Assembly (NCBI GenBank): GCA_903909295.1
Contig: CAIVVG010000083.1
Coordinates: 1 to 22,400 of the forward strand
Length of the DNA: 22,400 nucleotides
DNA from: an uncultured Chlamydiae bacterium
GTDB lineage: Bacteria > Chlamydiota > Chlamydiia > Chlamydiales > SM23-39
Direction of reading: 5' to 3'
Each line of letters begins with the position of its first letter. Within the stretch, counting starts at the first letter, position 1. Under the pieces are notes generated by a model that did not search any database, had not been told where the DNA came from, and was given only the letters and a program-made list of their open reading frames with translations. Position numbers and translations under genes: made by a program. Below, one piece after another: positions 1 to 6,711 of this stretch.

Positions 1-1006
1 ATCTCCCCTCTTTCTCTCGGAGGTGGAGGAGGCGCGCAATCACCGCATTGACCTCATCGAGATCAGTGGGCGCGTGAAAAATCTCGATCAGCTTGCCGGG
101 AGCTTGCTCGCTCCACAGCTTTTTGCCGTGCCGATTCTGGTTATTTTGGATCACTGCGTTCGCCGCCTCGAGGATTGTCGGGGTTGAGCGGTAATTTTGT
201 TCGAGCTTAACCACGGCATCCGCTCGGAATTCCAAAATATTTTTTACATCGGCCCCACGCCAGCCGTAAATCGACTGGTCGTCATCTCCCACGACGCAGA
301 GGTTTTGGTACTTTTTGGCCAAAAGCTCCGCCAGCCGAAATTGAGCTGGGTTCGTATCTTGGTACTCATCGATCATCAGATAGCGGAACCGCTCCTGGTA
401 CCGCTCCAAGACAGCGGGATGCTCTTCAAAAAGCTGGATCGTGAGCGTGATGAGGCTATCGAAGTTGACCGCATTGTAGGCCCGCAACGTCGACTGGAGC
501 CTGGTGTAGAGATCTTTTGAAAACTGGTCGTGCCAGGTGTGGCTGTCTTTCGACATGATCCCGAGGTTGGCCGCCTCACTCAGAGCCGCTCTTGTGGGGG
601 CTAAAGAGGGGAGTTCCCCCTCGTGACCGAGGATGTCTCTCGTGAGTTGCCCCACCAGCCGCTGCATGTCCCGCTCATCGTAGAGGCTAAATTCCCTCGT
701 ATAGCCCAGCTGGGCAATCTCCTTGCGGAGCACCTGCATGCAAAAACTGTGGAAGGTGGCCAGCGTCACCTGCTTGGCTCGAACGGAGCCGATGAGAGGA
801 TCGAGCCGGTGGCGCATCTCGGCCGCGGCTTTATTGGTGAAGGTCAGACCTAAAATGGCTTGGGGGGAGACTTCCCGCCGCTCGACCAGATAGGCAATCC
901 GGTGGACGATCACTTTCGTCTTGCCGCTGCCCGCCCCCGCTAGGACGAGGAGACGCCCCTTTTCTGTGCGGACCGCTTTTTGTTGCTCTTCGTTCAACCC
1001 TTGCAT
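1..1006 (-). CDS. uvrD: UvrD/PcrA/Rep-type superfamily 1 DNA helicase, N-terminal part (cut by window edge)
   Basis: This is an ATP-dependent 3'-5' DNA helicase of the UvrD/PcrA/Rep family, which acts in excision and mismatch repair and in replication restart. Reading from an ATG at 1006 leftwards gives 335 open codons with no stop before the window edge, so the C-terminal half is missing. The N-terminus MQGLNEEQQKAV is the Q-motif. Walker A (AGAGSGKT) is at about residues 23-30, followed by motif Ia (LTFTNKAAAEM), Walker B/motif II (DEYQDTN), motif III (VGDDDQSIYGWRGAD) and motif IV (NYRSTPTIL). The start codon overlaps the last 13 bases of rnpA, which suggests translational coupling in an rpmH-rnpA-uvrD transcript. 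UvrD and PcrA cannot be separated from this part alone; Rep is less likely but not excluded. The family assignment is very secure. Confidence 0.95.
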   Translation of the reverse strand, partial: MQGLNEEQQKAVRTEKGRLLVLAGAGSGKTKVIVHRIAYLVERREVSPQAILGLTFTNKAAAEMRHRLDPLIGSVRAKQVTLATFHSFCMQVLRKEIAQLGYTREFSLYDERDMQRLVGQLTRDILGHEGELPSLAPTRAALSEAANLGIMSKDSHTWHDQFSKDLYTRLQSTLRAYNAVNFDSLITLTIQLFEEHPAVLERYQERFRYLMIDEYQDTNPAQFRLAELLAKKYQNLCVVGDDDQSIYGWRGADVKNILEFRADAVVKLEQNYRSTPTILEAANAVIQNNQNRHGKKLWSEQAPGKLIEIFHAPTDLDEVNAVIARLLHLREKEGR

Positions 1007-1404
1007 AGTTGGCCATTTTCATCCAGACCGCCGCGCTTCGATTTTGCTGCGCCTCGCTCGTCCGAGTGAATGTGGGAATGATGAAAAGGGCTGCACAGTC
1101 TAATCAGCTCTTCCTTGACAGCGGCGCAGGAGACTCCTTTGGCGTTCTGGCGGGGGACCACATGGAGCTCTGTCCGTGCAGGGAGGGCCTCCCGACTGGT
1201 GCGGAACGCCTCACGGACAAGCCGCTTGAACCGGTTCCTCTCAGGGGAGGAGCCGTAACGGCCCGACGCGGTGATGCCCAGACGTTGGGACGGAGCGGAG
1301 CAAAGGTCGACGCAAATGAGACGCCCCACGCGCCGAGATCCCTCCCGAGCCATCTTACGAAATTCTGATCGCTCCTTAAGTCTCAGTGACTTAGGGAACT
1401 TCAC
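994..1404 (-). CDS. rnpA: Ribonuclease P protein component
   Basis: RnpA is the small basic protein that helps RNase P RNA bind and cleave tRNA precursors. The product is 136 residues, somewhat longer than the usual 110-125, with an extra basic tail. The start KSLRLKERSEFRKM matches the family's usual N-terminus (LRL..R.EF). The RNR signature is seen as ERNRFKRLVREAFR at about residues 55-68. The start is GTG at 1404, and its bases overlap the rpmH stop as GTGA, so translation is probably coupled to rpmH. The 3' end overlaps the helicase start by 13 bases. The rpmH-rnpA order is almost universal in bacteria, which supports the call. Confidence 0.92.
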   Translation of the reverse strand: MKFPKSLRLKERSEFRKMAREGSRRVGRLICVDLCSAPSQRLGITASGRYGSSPERNRFKRLVREAFRTSREALPARTELHVVPRQNAKGVSCAAVKEELIRLCSPFHHSHIHSDERGAAKSKRGGLDENGQLCKG

Positions 1405-1535
1405 GCGGAGAGGGTCTTGCGGCCAGCTCTACGGCGGCGGTTGATGAGCTTGCGGCCGTTGGTGGTTTTCATACGGGCCCGGAAGCCGATTGTGTTCTTT
1501 CTGCGGATTTTGCTTGCTTGGTAAGTTCGTTTCAT
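1401..1535 (-). CDS. rpmH: 50S ribosomal protein L34
   Basis: L34 is a small, very basic large-subunit ribosomal protein. The product is 44 residues, MKRTYQASKIRRKNTIGFR at the start, followed by the typical R-M-x-T-x-x-G-R-x-x-[LI]-x-x-R-R-R-x-G-R core and a basic C-terminus. The frame is open further upstream to 1676, but the start at 1535 gives the canonical protein and is preceded by AAAGAGAG at a good ribosome-binding distance; the upstream extension would run through the rpmH promoter and into the divergent rpmJ. It is the first gene of the minus-strand rpmH-rnpA-helicase cluster. Confidence 0.96.
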   Translation of the reverse strand: MKRTYQASKIRRKNTIGFRARMKTTNGRKLINRRRRAGRKTLSA

Positions 1536-1567
1536 AGGTCTCTCTTTAGTCAAAAAATTCAGCCACC

Positions 1568-1597
1568 AGCATACCCGAAATGAGGATAATCGATCAA
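1568..1597 (-). promoter_or_regulatory. Predicted sigma-70-type promoter for rpmH-rnpA-uvrD
   Basis: On the minus strand, TTGATC (1597-1592) and TATGCT (1573-1568) are separated by 18 bases. This predicts transcription starting near 1561 with a leader of about 26 bases before the rpmH ATG. The position fits, but no start site has been measured. Confidence 0.5.
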
Positions 1598-1600
1598 GCC

Positions 1601-1630
1601 TTGAAAATAAATAGGGGGAAACGGTATAAA
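1601..1630 (+). promoter_or_regulatory. Predicted sigma-70-type promoter for rpmJ-rpsN
   Basis: TTGAAA (1601-1606) and TATAAA (1625-1630) are separated by 18 bases, predicting a start near 1637. The -35 box lies only three bases from the -35 box of the divergent rpmH promoter, so the two would be occupied back to back. A ribosome-binding sequence AAGAGG (1646-1651) sits five bases before the rpmJ ATG. Confidence 0.55.
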
Positions 1631-1656
1631 GGGAGCCTTTACTGAAAGAGGATAAT

Positions 1657-1794
1657 ATGAAAGTGGGAGCATCCATTAAAGCAGACCCTTCGAAGGGCGA
1701 TCAGATCGTCCGCCGCCGAGGTCGTATTTACGTTATCAATAAGAAAGATCCGAACCGCAAACAGCGCCAAAAAGGGCCTGCAAGGAAGAAATAA
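1657..1794 (+). CDS. rpmJ: 50S ribosomal protein L36
   Basis: L36 is the smallest large-subunit protein. The 45-residue product begins MKVGASIKADPSKGDQIVRR and ends DPNRKQRQKGPARKK, which is the chlamydial-type L36 sequence. It lacks the zinc-binding Cys/His set of the C+ form, so it is a C- (zinc-independent) paralogue type. The gene was found by reading the DNA; it is only 138 bases long. Its TAA stop shares one base with the ATG of rpsN (TAATG), which implies coupled translation. The rpmJ-rpsN pair away from the main ribosomal operons is characteristic of Chlamydiae. Confidence 0.93.
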   Translation: MKVGASIKADPSKGDQIVRRRGRIYVINKKDPNRKQRQKGPARKK

Positions 1795-2099
1795 TGGCAA
1801 AAAAATCATCGATTGCAAAGCAGAAGAGACGCGAAGGAATGGTTCAGAGAGGATTTGCGAAACGCAAGGCTCTGAAAGAGCTCATTCTCGATATGAACAA
1901 ACCGGTTGAAGAGAGGCTCGCTGCTGTCGACACTCTCAATAAATTGCCCAAGAATGCGTCGCCAACGCGTCTGCGCAACCGCTGCCAATTTACAGGCCGT
2001 GCGCGTGGGTTCCTCCGCAAGTTCAAGTTGTCTCGCCTCTGCTTCCGCGAGATGGCTTCTCAGGGACTGATCCCCGGTATCGTCAAGGCGAGCTGGTAA
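1794..2099 (+). CDS. rpsN: 30S ribosomal protein S14
   Basis: S14 is a small-subunit protein at the head of the 30S particle. The 101-residue product begins MAKKSSIAKQKRREGMVQR and ends with the conserved block RCQFTGRARGFLRKFKLSRL then FREMASQGLIPGIVKASW. The CxxC zinc motifs of short S14 forms are absent, so this is the long C- form. It overlaps rpmJ by one base. A hairpin follows five bases after the stop (2104-2123). Confidence 0.96.
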   Translation: MAKKSSIAKQKRREGMVQRGFAKRKALKELILDMNKPVEERLAAVDTLNKLPKNASPTRLRNRCQFTGRARGFLRKFKLSRLCFREMASQGLIPGIVKASW

Positions 2100-2123
2100 A
2101 AAAAGCCCGAGCACTCTCGGGCT
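2098..2123 (-). terminator. Intrinsic terminator acting on minus-strand transcription
   Basis: AGCCCGAG (2104-2111) and CTCGGGCT (2116-2123) form a perfect 8-bp stem with a 4-base loop, CACT. A run of seven A (2098-2104) lies on its left side, so on the minus strand the hairpin is followed by a U-tract; on the plus strand no U-tract follows, only the ribosome-binding site of the next gene. It therefore looks like a terminator for leftward transcription, although the only leftward gene to its right is uvrC, beyond two plus-strand genes. Confidence 0.7.
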
Positions 2124-2136
2124 AGGAGAGTGGTAT

Positions 2137-2538
2137 ATGTACGACCAACTAAAAAACATGGACGCTCGGGAGATTGAACTTCCCGATACAGTCTTCGTCC
2201 GCGATATCGAGACGAGGGTGTTTCAGGGGATCGCCCTGCAGTGTTTATCCAAGGTGGAAGGGATTGGCCTCCTCGAGGGGAATTTCTTTGAAAGTTTGCT
2301 CGGCCGTGAGGTGGAGCGAGTCAAGGGGATTTATGTCGAGCAAGATCAGGTCAATCACTCGGTCAATATCCGAGTGGAAATCCGCATCCGCTATGGTGTT
2401 TCGATTCCGGCTAAAGCGGAAGAGATCCAAACTAAACTCGCCGAAGAGGTGAGCGCCTGGACCGGGCTCCACGTCGCCTCTGTCCATGTAATATTTAAGG
2501 ATCTCCTCGCTCTTCCAGAAGTGGAGGGGACTGCTTAA
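2137..2538 (+). CDS. Asp23/Gls24 family envelope stress protein
   Basis: A 133-residue soluble protein with the Asp23/Gls24 (DUF322) fold. In Firmicutes, Asp23 is membrane-associated through AmaP and linked to cell-envelope stress. Supporting features are the beta-alpha pattern with VFVRDIETRVFQGIALQCL at the start, then IYVEQDQVNHSVNIRVEIRI, and a late helix plus strand (IQTKLAEEVSAWTGLHVASV) ending in VHVIF, as in other family members. The start has GGAGAG seven bases upstream. The next gene, eight bases on, encodes a two-TM protein resembling the AmaP anchor, which supports the call. Its role in Chlamydiae is not known to me. Confidence 0.8.
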   Translation: MYDQLKNMDAREIELPDTVFVRDIETRVFQGIALQCLSKVEGIGLLEGNFFESLLGREVERVKGIYVEQDQVNHSVNIRVEIRIRYGVSIPAKAEEIQTKLAEEVSAWTGLHVASVHVIFKDLLALPEVEGTA

Positions 2539-2546
2539 AAGTCCTT

Positions 2547-3038
2547 ATGCGCCGCGCCATTCTCTCTCTTCTGCACGGATTTGTCCTCCTCTTCTTTGGA
2601 GCGGTGGCCGTTTTATTTTTCGCCCTTCCGCAGCTTCCCATCGTCCGTCTTGAAATGGTCGATCTCCTGCTCCACCGCCCGGCAGACTCGATTTCGCTCG
2701 GTCTGGCGTTTTTGGGAGCTACCTTCATCCTCTTTTTGGGCTTTTACACCATCCATCGAAGCCGCTTTTTGCGTCTCAAAATGGGCGCTCAGAGGGTCGA
2801 GATCGATCATCGGCTCATTTCTAGGAGTTTAGAAGAGTGCTTTCAGGCCCACTTCAAAGAAAAGCTTTCCCTCGTTGCTGTGTCTGTCGACTCAAAGATC
2901 GATATCGATGTGAAATTGGCCCCTCTGGACGAAGGGCAAAGAGAAGAGCTCTTTCTGAGAGTGGAGGCAGCCCTGCAGGTGCTCCTCAAAGAGCGATTCG
3001 GCTACACTAAGCCCTTTTATTTAACAGCAACGCTTTAA
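2547..3038 (+). CDS. Small membrane protein resembling alkaline shock anchor AmaP
   Basis: A 163-residue protein with two hydrophobic segments (about residues 4-27 and 49-67), followed by a roughly 95-residue cytoplasmic domain rich in charged residues. The tail (HRLISRSLEECFQAHF onward, with a strand-like LSLVAVSVDSKIDIDVKL) fits the AmaP layout: two N-terminal helices, then a domain that binds Asp23. It lies eight bases after the Asp23-family gene on the same strand, so the two are probably co-transcribed and the products may form a complex at the inner membrane. The 3' end overlaps the convergent uvrC 3' end by 32 bases. The AmaP assignment is by layout and context rather than strong sequence identity. 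Confidence 0.65.
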   Translation: MRRAILSLLHGFVLLFFGAVAVLFFALPQLPIVRLEMVDLLLHRPADSISLGLAFLGATFILFLGFYTIHRSRFLRLKMGAQRVEIDHRLISRSLEECFQAHFKEKLSLVAVSVDSKIDIDVKLAPLDEGQREELFLRVEAALQVLLKERFGYTKPFYLTATL

Positions 3039-4794
3039 TATCTTTCTGGGTGATTCCCTTGATGGTGGCGAGCTCTTCGGGGCTGGCGGCCTGAATGGCC
3101 TTGACGCTCCCAAATTTTTGTAGGAGCCGTTTTTTCTTCACAGGTCCGATTCCGGGCAAGTCATCTAACGCGCTGGAGAGCATCCGTTTGGAGCGCCGTT
3201 GCCGGTGGAAGTGGATGGCCTGATCGTGCGCCTCATCGCGGATTTTTTGGAGCAAAAACAGAGAGGGGGAGTGGGGGTTGATGATCAGGGGTTCCGATTG
3301 GTGGGGGACGAAGACCCGTTCTTGAGTAAGCCCTTTATCGTGGCGGGCATCTTCTTTGGCGAGCGCGATCACGTCGACCGAGGCGATATTCAGCTCGGCA
3401 AAGACCTCGAGGCTCAAATTGAGGTGCCCTTTGCCGCCGTCGATGATCATGAGATCGGGGAGCTCTTTCTCTTTGCTAAAGTGGCGCCGGAGGACCTGTC
3501 GCATTGCGGTGTAATCATCTGACCGTTCCGCCCCTCGAATTTTAAAGAGGCGGGTATGGGCCTTGTCTTTTACCCCATTCATAAAGCAGACGAGGCTGGC
3601 CACTGGATCGGTGCCAGCTAAATTAGAAGTGTCGAAGCAGATGATTTTGCGTGGAAATCGGTTGAGTCGCAAGACCTCTTGGAGGTCGAGGAGCCGTTTT
3701 TCGTGGAGCGAGCGGGCATCTTGCTCGCGGACGAAGAGCGCCTTGGCGTTGCGATAGGCCATCTCGACGAGATCCCTCTTTTTCCCTTTTTGGGGAGCGG
3801 TGATAGGGAGGGTGAGGATCTCTTCCAGAGCGGGGGGAAGTTCAATCGGAACAAAGATCTCTTTGGGAAGGGACGCGCAGTGTTGGTAGTGTTGCAAGAG
3901 GAAGGTCTCGAGCACTTCTTCATCGCTCGATGCGATGAGGTGGAAGCTAAAATGTTCCGATCCGACCAATTTCCCCTCTCTAAAGAGGAGGAGGGCGATC
4001 AAGATCGCATCGGCTTCGCGATAGAGGCCCACTGCATCGCAGTCTTTGGCGGCCGGGTTATCGACGTGCTGCACCTGAGTCACATGCTCAATCTGGTGAA
4101 TCATCTCCAAAAAGCTGGCAGCTTTTTCAAATTCCAACGCTTCCGACGCCCGCTCCAGTTGGGCTTTGAGCTCCTTGAGCACCTCTTTATCGCGCCCTCG
4201 TAAAAGGCGCATTGCCCCCTCGACTTGGGCATCGTAATCTTCGCGGGTGCACTTGCCGACGCAGGGAGCGGAGCACCGTTTGATATCATAGAGCAAACAG
4301 GGGCGCTCTCGCTGAGCGAACTCGATGTCAGAGCACTGGCGCAAGGGGAACATCCGGAAGATGAGGTCGAGCGTTTGCCTTGCAGCCAGCGCATTGGTGT
4401 AGGGGCCAAAGTGGGTGCCCGTTTCGGTGGGTTTGCCCTTGTAGCGGATGAGCTTGAGGAGCGGCCATTCGTGGCGCGTCATCACTAAGTTCACAAAGGT
4501 CTTGTCGTCCTTAAGGAGCACATTGTATTTGGGTTTGTGCTTCTTGATGAGGGTGTTCTCTAAGATCAGCGCATCTTTCTCAGTCAGAGCGACGATCGTG
4601 TCGATCGACTCCACCTGCGCCGTTAGATAGGGGACCATCTCGCGACCGTCGCCGCTTTTAGCAAAGTATTGTTTGAGGCGAGAGCGCAAGTTCTTCGCCT
4701 TCCCGATGTAGAGGACGACCCCTCCACTATCCTTCATCAGGTAGACCCCTGGCTCTACAGGGTACAAGGAGAGAGTGTCTGGGTGAAAAGGCAT
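3007..4794 (-). CDS. uvrC: UvrABC excinuclease subunit C
   Basis: UvrC makes the two incisions around DNA damage in nucleotide excision repair after UvrA/UvrB recognition. The 595-residue product has the full domain set: GIY-YIG nuclease at about residues 14-95 (EPGVYLMKDSGGVVLYIGKAK), a UVR UvrB-binding motif near 205-235 (LERASEALEFEKAASFLEMI), the RNase H-like C-terminal nuclease (FDTSNLAGTDPVASLVCFMNG and IIDGGKGHLNLSL), and tandem helix-hairpin-helix motifs at the end (LDDLPGIGPVKKKRLL and ATIKGITQKDIKALL). Length is normal. It is convergent with the AmaP-like gene, overlapping by 32 bases, and lies downstream of the transporter gene on the same strand. UvrC lying near the rpmJ-rpsN block matches chlamydial gene order as I recall it. 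Confidence 0.97.
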   Translation of the reverse strand: MPFHPDTLSLYPVEPGVYLMKDSGGVVLYIGKAKNLRSRLKQYFAKSGDGREMVPYLTAQVESIDTIVALTEKDALILENTLIKKHKPKYNVLLKDDKTFVNLVMTRHEWPLLKLIRYKGKPTETGTHFGPYTNALAARQTLDLIFRMFPLRQCSDIEFAQRERPCLLYDIKRCSAPCVGKCTREDYDAQVEGAMRLLRGRDKEVLKELKAQLERASEALEFEKAASFLEMIHQIEHVTQVQHVDNPAAKDCDAVGLYREADAILIALLLFREGKLVGSEHFSFHLIASSDEEVLETFLLQHYQHCASLPKEIFVPIELPPALEEILTLPITAPQKGKKRDLVEMAYRNAKALFVREQDARSLHEKRLLDLQEVLRLNRFPRKIICFDTSNLAGTDPVASLVCFMNGVKDKAHTRLFKIRGAERSDDYTAMRQVLRRHFSKEKELPDLMIIDGGKGHLNLSLEVFAELNIASVDVIALAKEDARHDKGLTQERVFVPHQSEPLIINPHSPSLFLLQKIRDEAHDQAIHFHRQRRSKRMLSSALDDLPGIGPVKKKRLLQKFGSVKAIQAASPEELATIKGITQKDIKALLLNKRA

Positions 4795-4815
4795 GGTTAC
4801 TTGGGGTGTAAGATC

Positions 4816-4850
4816 AACGATGGAAACGATATATCGTTTCCATCGTTTTT
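4816..4850 (+). terminator. Perfect 32-base palindrome followed by T-run; terminator-like on plus strand
   Basis: The left half begins AACGATGGAAACGAT and the right half is its exact complement, ending ATCGTTTCCATCGTT; the 32 bases from 4816 to 4847 are fully self-complementary. The T-run 4846-4850 follows on the plus strand, as in an intrinsic terminator for rightward transcripts. No U-tract follows on the minus strand. The only rightward transcription that could reach it would have passed antisense through uvrC. An operator is the alternative. Confidence 0.6.
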
Positions 4851-4865
4851 CCTCTTTTATTGTGC

Positions 4866-4889
4866 TGTTGACGTGAATTCACGTCAACA
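4866..4889. repeat. Perfect 24-base palindrome in the uvrC upstream region
   Basis: The half-site TGTTGACGTGAA is followed directly by its exact complement; the centre is GAATTC. No T-run follows on either strand, so it is not a classic terminator. Its centre lies 46 bases from the centre of the neighbouring 32-base palindrome. It could be a dimeric regulator site controlling uvrC, or an mRNA stem between the transporter and uvrC. Confidence 0.6.
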
Positions 4890-4927
4890 CGAATGTAAGT
4901 GTCTGGCTGTTAGTGTGTTGAAAATCC

Positions 4928-5860
4928 TTAGAGCGGGGGCTTTTCTTTGGGTTCGGGGGTCTCGAACGTTTCGGCTAGGGTGGCCGGTTTTTTCTTCAGC
5001 AGGTAGGTGAGCGTGCCCCCTGAGATGATCAGGACTGTGCCGATGATGGAGCGCCAGGAGGGCACTTGCCCAAAAATAAGCCAGCTGCTGAGCGCGGCGT
5101 AGATGACGCTGGAGTAACCGAGGGGGGAGAGGTAGGAGGCGGTGCCATAGCGGTAGGCGATGGTGAGGAACATTTGGCCTGCGGCGGTGGCAATCCCGAT
5201 TCCAATCGCGCCCCACCATTCGTTGCCCGTCGGGGCGACCCAATAGATCCAGGCAAAGGGGCCGGAGAGGATGATGCCGGTGACAAAATAATAAAAGAGG
5301 GTGCGGCTCATCGGCTCTTTTTCTAAGTTGAGGAGGCGCAAAGAGACAAATGCCACTGCAGAGAGGATGCCGGCGAAGAGTCCCAACACAAACCCGAGCT
5401 GGAACATTTGGCGGGTGGGATTGAGGATCACTGCGACTCCGATAAATCCGACGATGATCGACCACCAGACGTGGCGTCCGACCCGTTCTCTCGTCCAAAC
5501 CCACCACATAAGAGGGGTAAAGAAGGGGGCTGTGTAGTTGAGGGTCGTCGCATCGACGAGATTCAGAAAGCGGATCGCTAGAAAGAAGAGGTAATAGCTC
5601 AAGACTCCTGCGACATCGCGCATCAAGTGGAGGGGCAGCACTTGGGTTTTGAGATGGGAGGCGCCATTTCTCAAGGCAATTGGCGCAATGCAGATCAAGC
5701 TGATGAGGTTTTGGATAAAAATGATCTGAATGGTCGGGAAGCGTCCTTTAAATTTCCAGACAAGAGAGCTCGCACTGACAAAAAAAATGTACCCGATGAG
5801 TGCGAGTAGCACTCCTAACCATAAGTGGCGCGGTTCTTGTTCTTCTTTGGACATGGGCAT
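4928..5860 (-). CDS. EamA/DMT-superfamily membrane transporter
   Basis: A 310-residue inner-membrane protein with about ten hydrophobic segments arranged as two EamA repeats (each about five helices), the standard layout of drug/metabolite transporters of the DMT superfamily. Recognisable parts are LGVLLALIGYIFFV at the N-terminus, a conserved block with PFFTPLMWWVWTRERVG closing the first repeat, and the second-repeat motif LGYSSVIYAALSSWLIFGQ followed by the final helix IIGTVLIISGGTLTYLL. The tail is short and charged. The start at 5860 has AGG about seven bases upstream; a second Met is at residue 3. The substrate cannot be read from sequence; some chlamydial DMT proteins carry S-adenosylmethionine, but nothing here proves that. 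It is divergent from the PgeF gene and upstream of uvrC. Confidence 0.85.
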   Translation of the reverse strand: MPMSKEEQEPRHLWLGVLLALIGYIFFVSASSLVWKFKGRFPTIQIIFIQNLISLICIAPIALRNGASHLKTQVLPLHLMRDVAGVLSYYLFFLAIRFLNLVDATTLNYTAPFFTPLMWWVWTRERVGRHVWWSIIVGFIGVAVILNPTRQMFQLGFVLGLFAGILSAVAFVSLRLLNLEKEPMSRTLFYYFVTGIILSGPFAWIYWVAPTGNEWWGAIGIGIATAAGQMFLTIAYRYGTASYLSPLGYSSVIYAALSSWLIFGQVPSWRSIIGTVLIISGGTLTYLLKKKPATLAETFETPEPKEKPPL

Positions 5861-5861
5861 A

Positions 5862-5912
5862 CAATACCTTTTTACCGATTTTGCTGTTAACTGAATTCAA
5901 AATTTGGTATTG
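5862..5912. promoter_or_regulatory. Interrupted dyad in the divergent transporter/pgeF intergenic region
   Basis: CAATACC (5862-5868) is complementary to GGTATTG (5906-5912), with further partial pairing inside (ATTTTG with CAAAAT). The element sits between two divergent start codons in a 74-base gap, where a regulator site or promoters would be expected. A purely structural observation with weak support. Confidence 0.3.
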
Positions 5913-5934
5913 GTAAACGAGGACTGGAGAGTGT

Positions 5935-6693
5935 ATGGAATTTAGCACGGGAAAACTAGAGTGGCTGGAATACGACTTATTGGGGTCTTATCCGCATATT
6001 CAACATGGGACATTTTTGCGTTCGGGGGGCACGAGCGAGGGTCCTTTTCAATCGCTCAATTTAGGAGAGGGGACAAGCGACCACCCGGACCGGATCAAGA
6101 TGAATCGGGAGCAAGTGAGAAAAGCGTTGGGATTGGAAAAGTTGATTTTTCCCCATCAGATGCACGGAATGAATGTGCAGCGCATCACGGCCAAAAACAT
6201 CGATAAAATGCCTCACGTCGATGCCCTGTTTACTACTGAGAAAAATGTAGGACTCGCTGTCACACATGCGGACTGTCAAGCAGCTATTTTTTACGATCCT
6301 GTGCACGAAGCAGTGGGGATCGCTCATGCGGGATGGCGTGGGATGGCGCAAAATCTCTACGCGCGTGTCGTAGAGGCGATGCAGCGCGATTTGGGGACGC
6401 AGCCGCAAAATCTCATCGCCTGTATTTCTCCCTCTTTGGGTCCTGACCACGCCGAATTCAAGAACTATCGCCAGGAACTGCCCCAAGATTTTTGGCCCTA
6501 TCAGGTTGTTGGCAAGCCCCTTTATTTCGATCTTTGGGCGATCGGTCAAAAACAACTCCTCGCAGCGGGACTTCTCGAGCGCAATATTGAGCTTTCTGGC
6601 ATCTGCACCTACTGCAATGAGAAAGAATATTTTTCCCACCGCAGAGATAAAGAAACGGGTCGCCATGCGACAGTCGTTGCGTTGAAAGGTTAA
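5935..6693 (+). CDS. pgeF: Peptidoglycan editing factor PgeF (YfiH/multicopper polyphenol oxidase family)
   Basis: A 252-residue member of the YfiH/PgeF family (DUF152), a purine-nucleoside-phosphorylase-like fold that binds zinc. In E. coli the protein removes wrongly incorporated L-serine from peptidoglycan precursors; related proteins act on purine nucleosides. The three metal ligands are visible: His77 in PHQMHGMNV, Cys114 in THADCQAAI, and His131 in GIAHAGWRG. The late block GICTYCNEKEYFSHRRD is also typical. A good ribosome-binding site (GGAGAG) precedes the ATG. Eighteen bases separate it from rfbC, so it probably starts an operon with the rhamnose genes. An editing role would make sense because chlamydiae make peptidoglycan, but which activity it has is inference. 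Confidence 0.88.
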   Translation: MEFSTGKLEWLEYDLLGSYPHIQHGTFLRSGGTSEGPFQSLNLGEGTSDHPDRIKMNREQVRKALGLEKLIFPHQMHGMNVQRITAKNIDKMPHVDALFTTEKNVGLAVTHADCQAAIFYDPVHEAVGIAHAGWRGMAQNLYARVVEAMQRDLGTQPQNLIACISPSLGPDHAEFKNYRQELPQDFWPYQVVGKPLYFDLWAIGQKQLLAAGLLERNIELSGICTYCNEKEYFSHRRDKETGRHATVVALKG

Positions 6694-6711
6694 TTTCTTC
6701 AAAATAGGGGC

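Noticed and set aside
1536..1676. N-terminal extension of rpmH
   Set aside because: It would add 47 residues to a 44-residue ribosomal protein and cover the promoter region; MKRTYQ at 1535 is the canonical start.
994..2123. Chromosomal origin near rpmH-rnpA
   Set aside because: In many bacteria dnaA and oriC lie beside rpmH, but I see no dnaA gene and no cluster of DnaA boxes here; chlamydial gene order differs.
3679..4203. 174-residue plus-strand open frame inside uvrC
   Set aside because: Antisense to a complete uvrC; GC-rich composition favours such spurious antisense frames.
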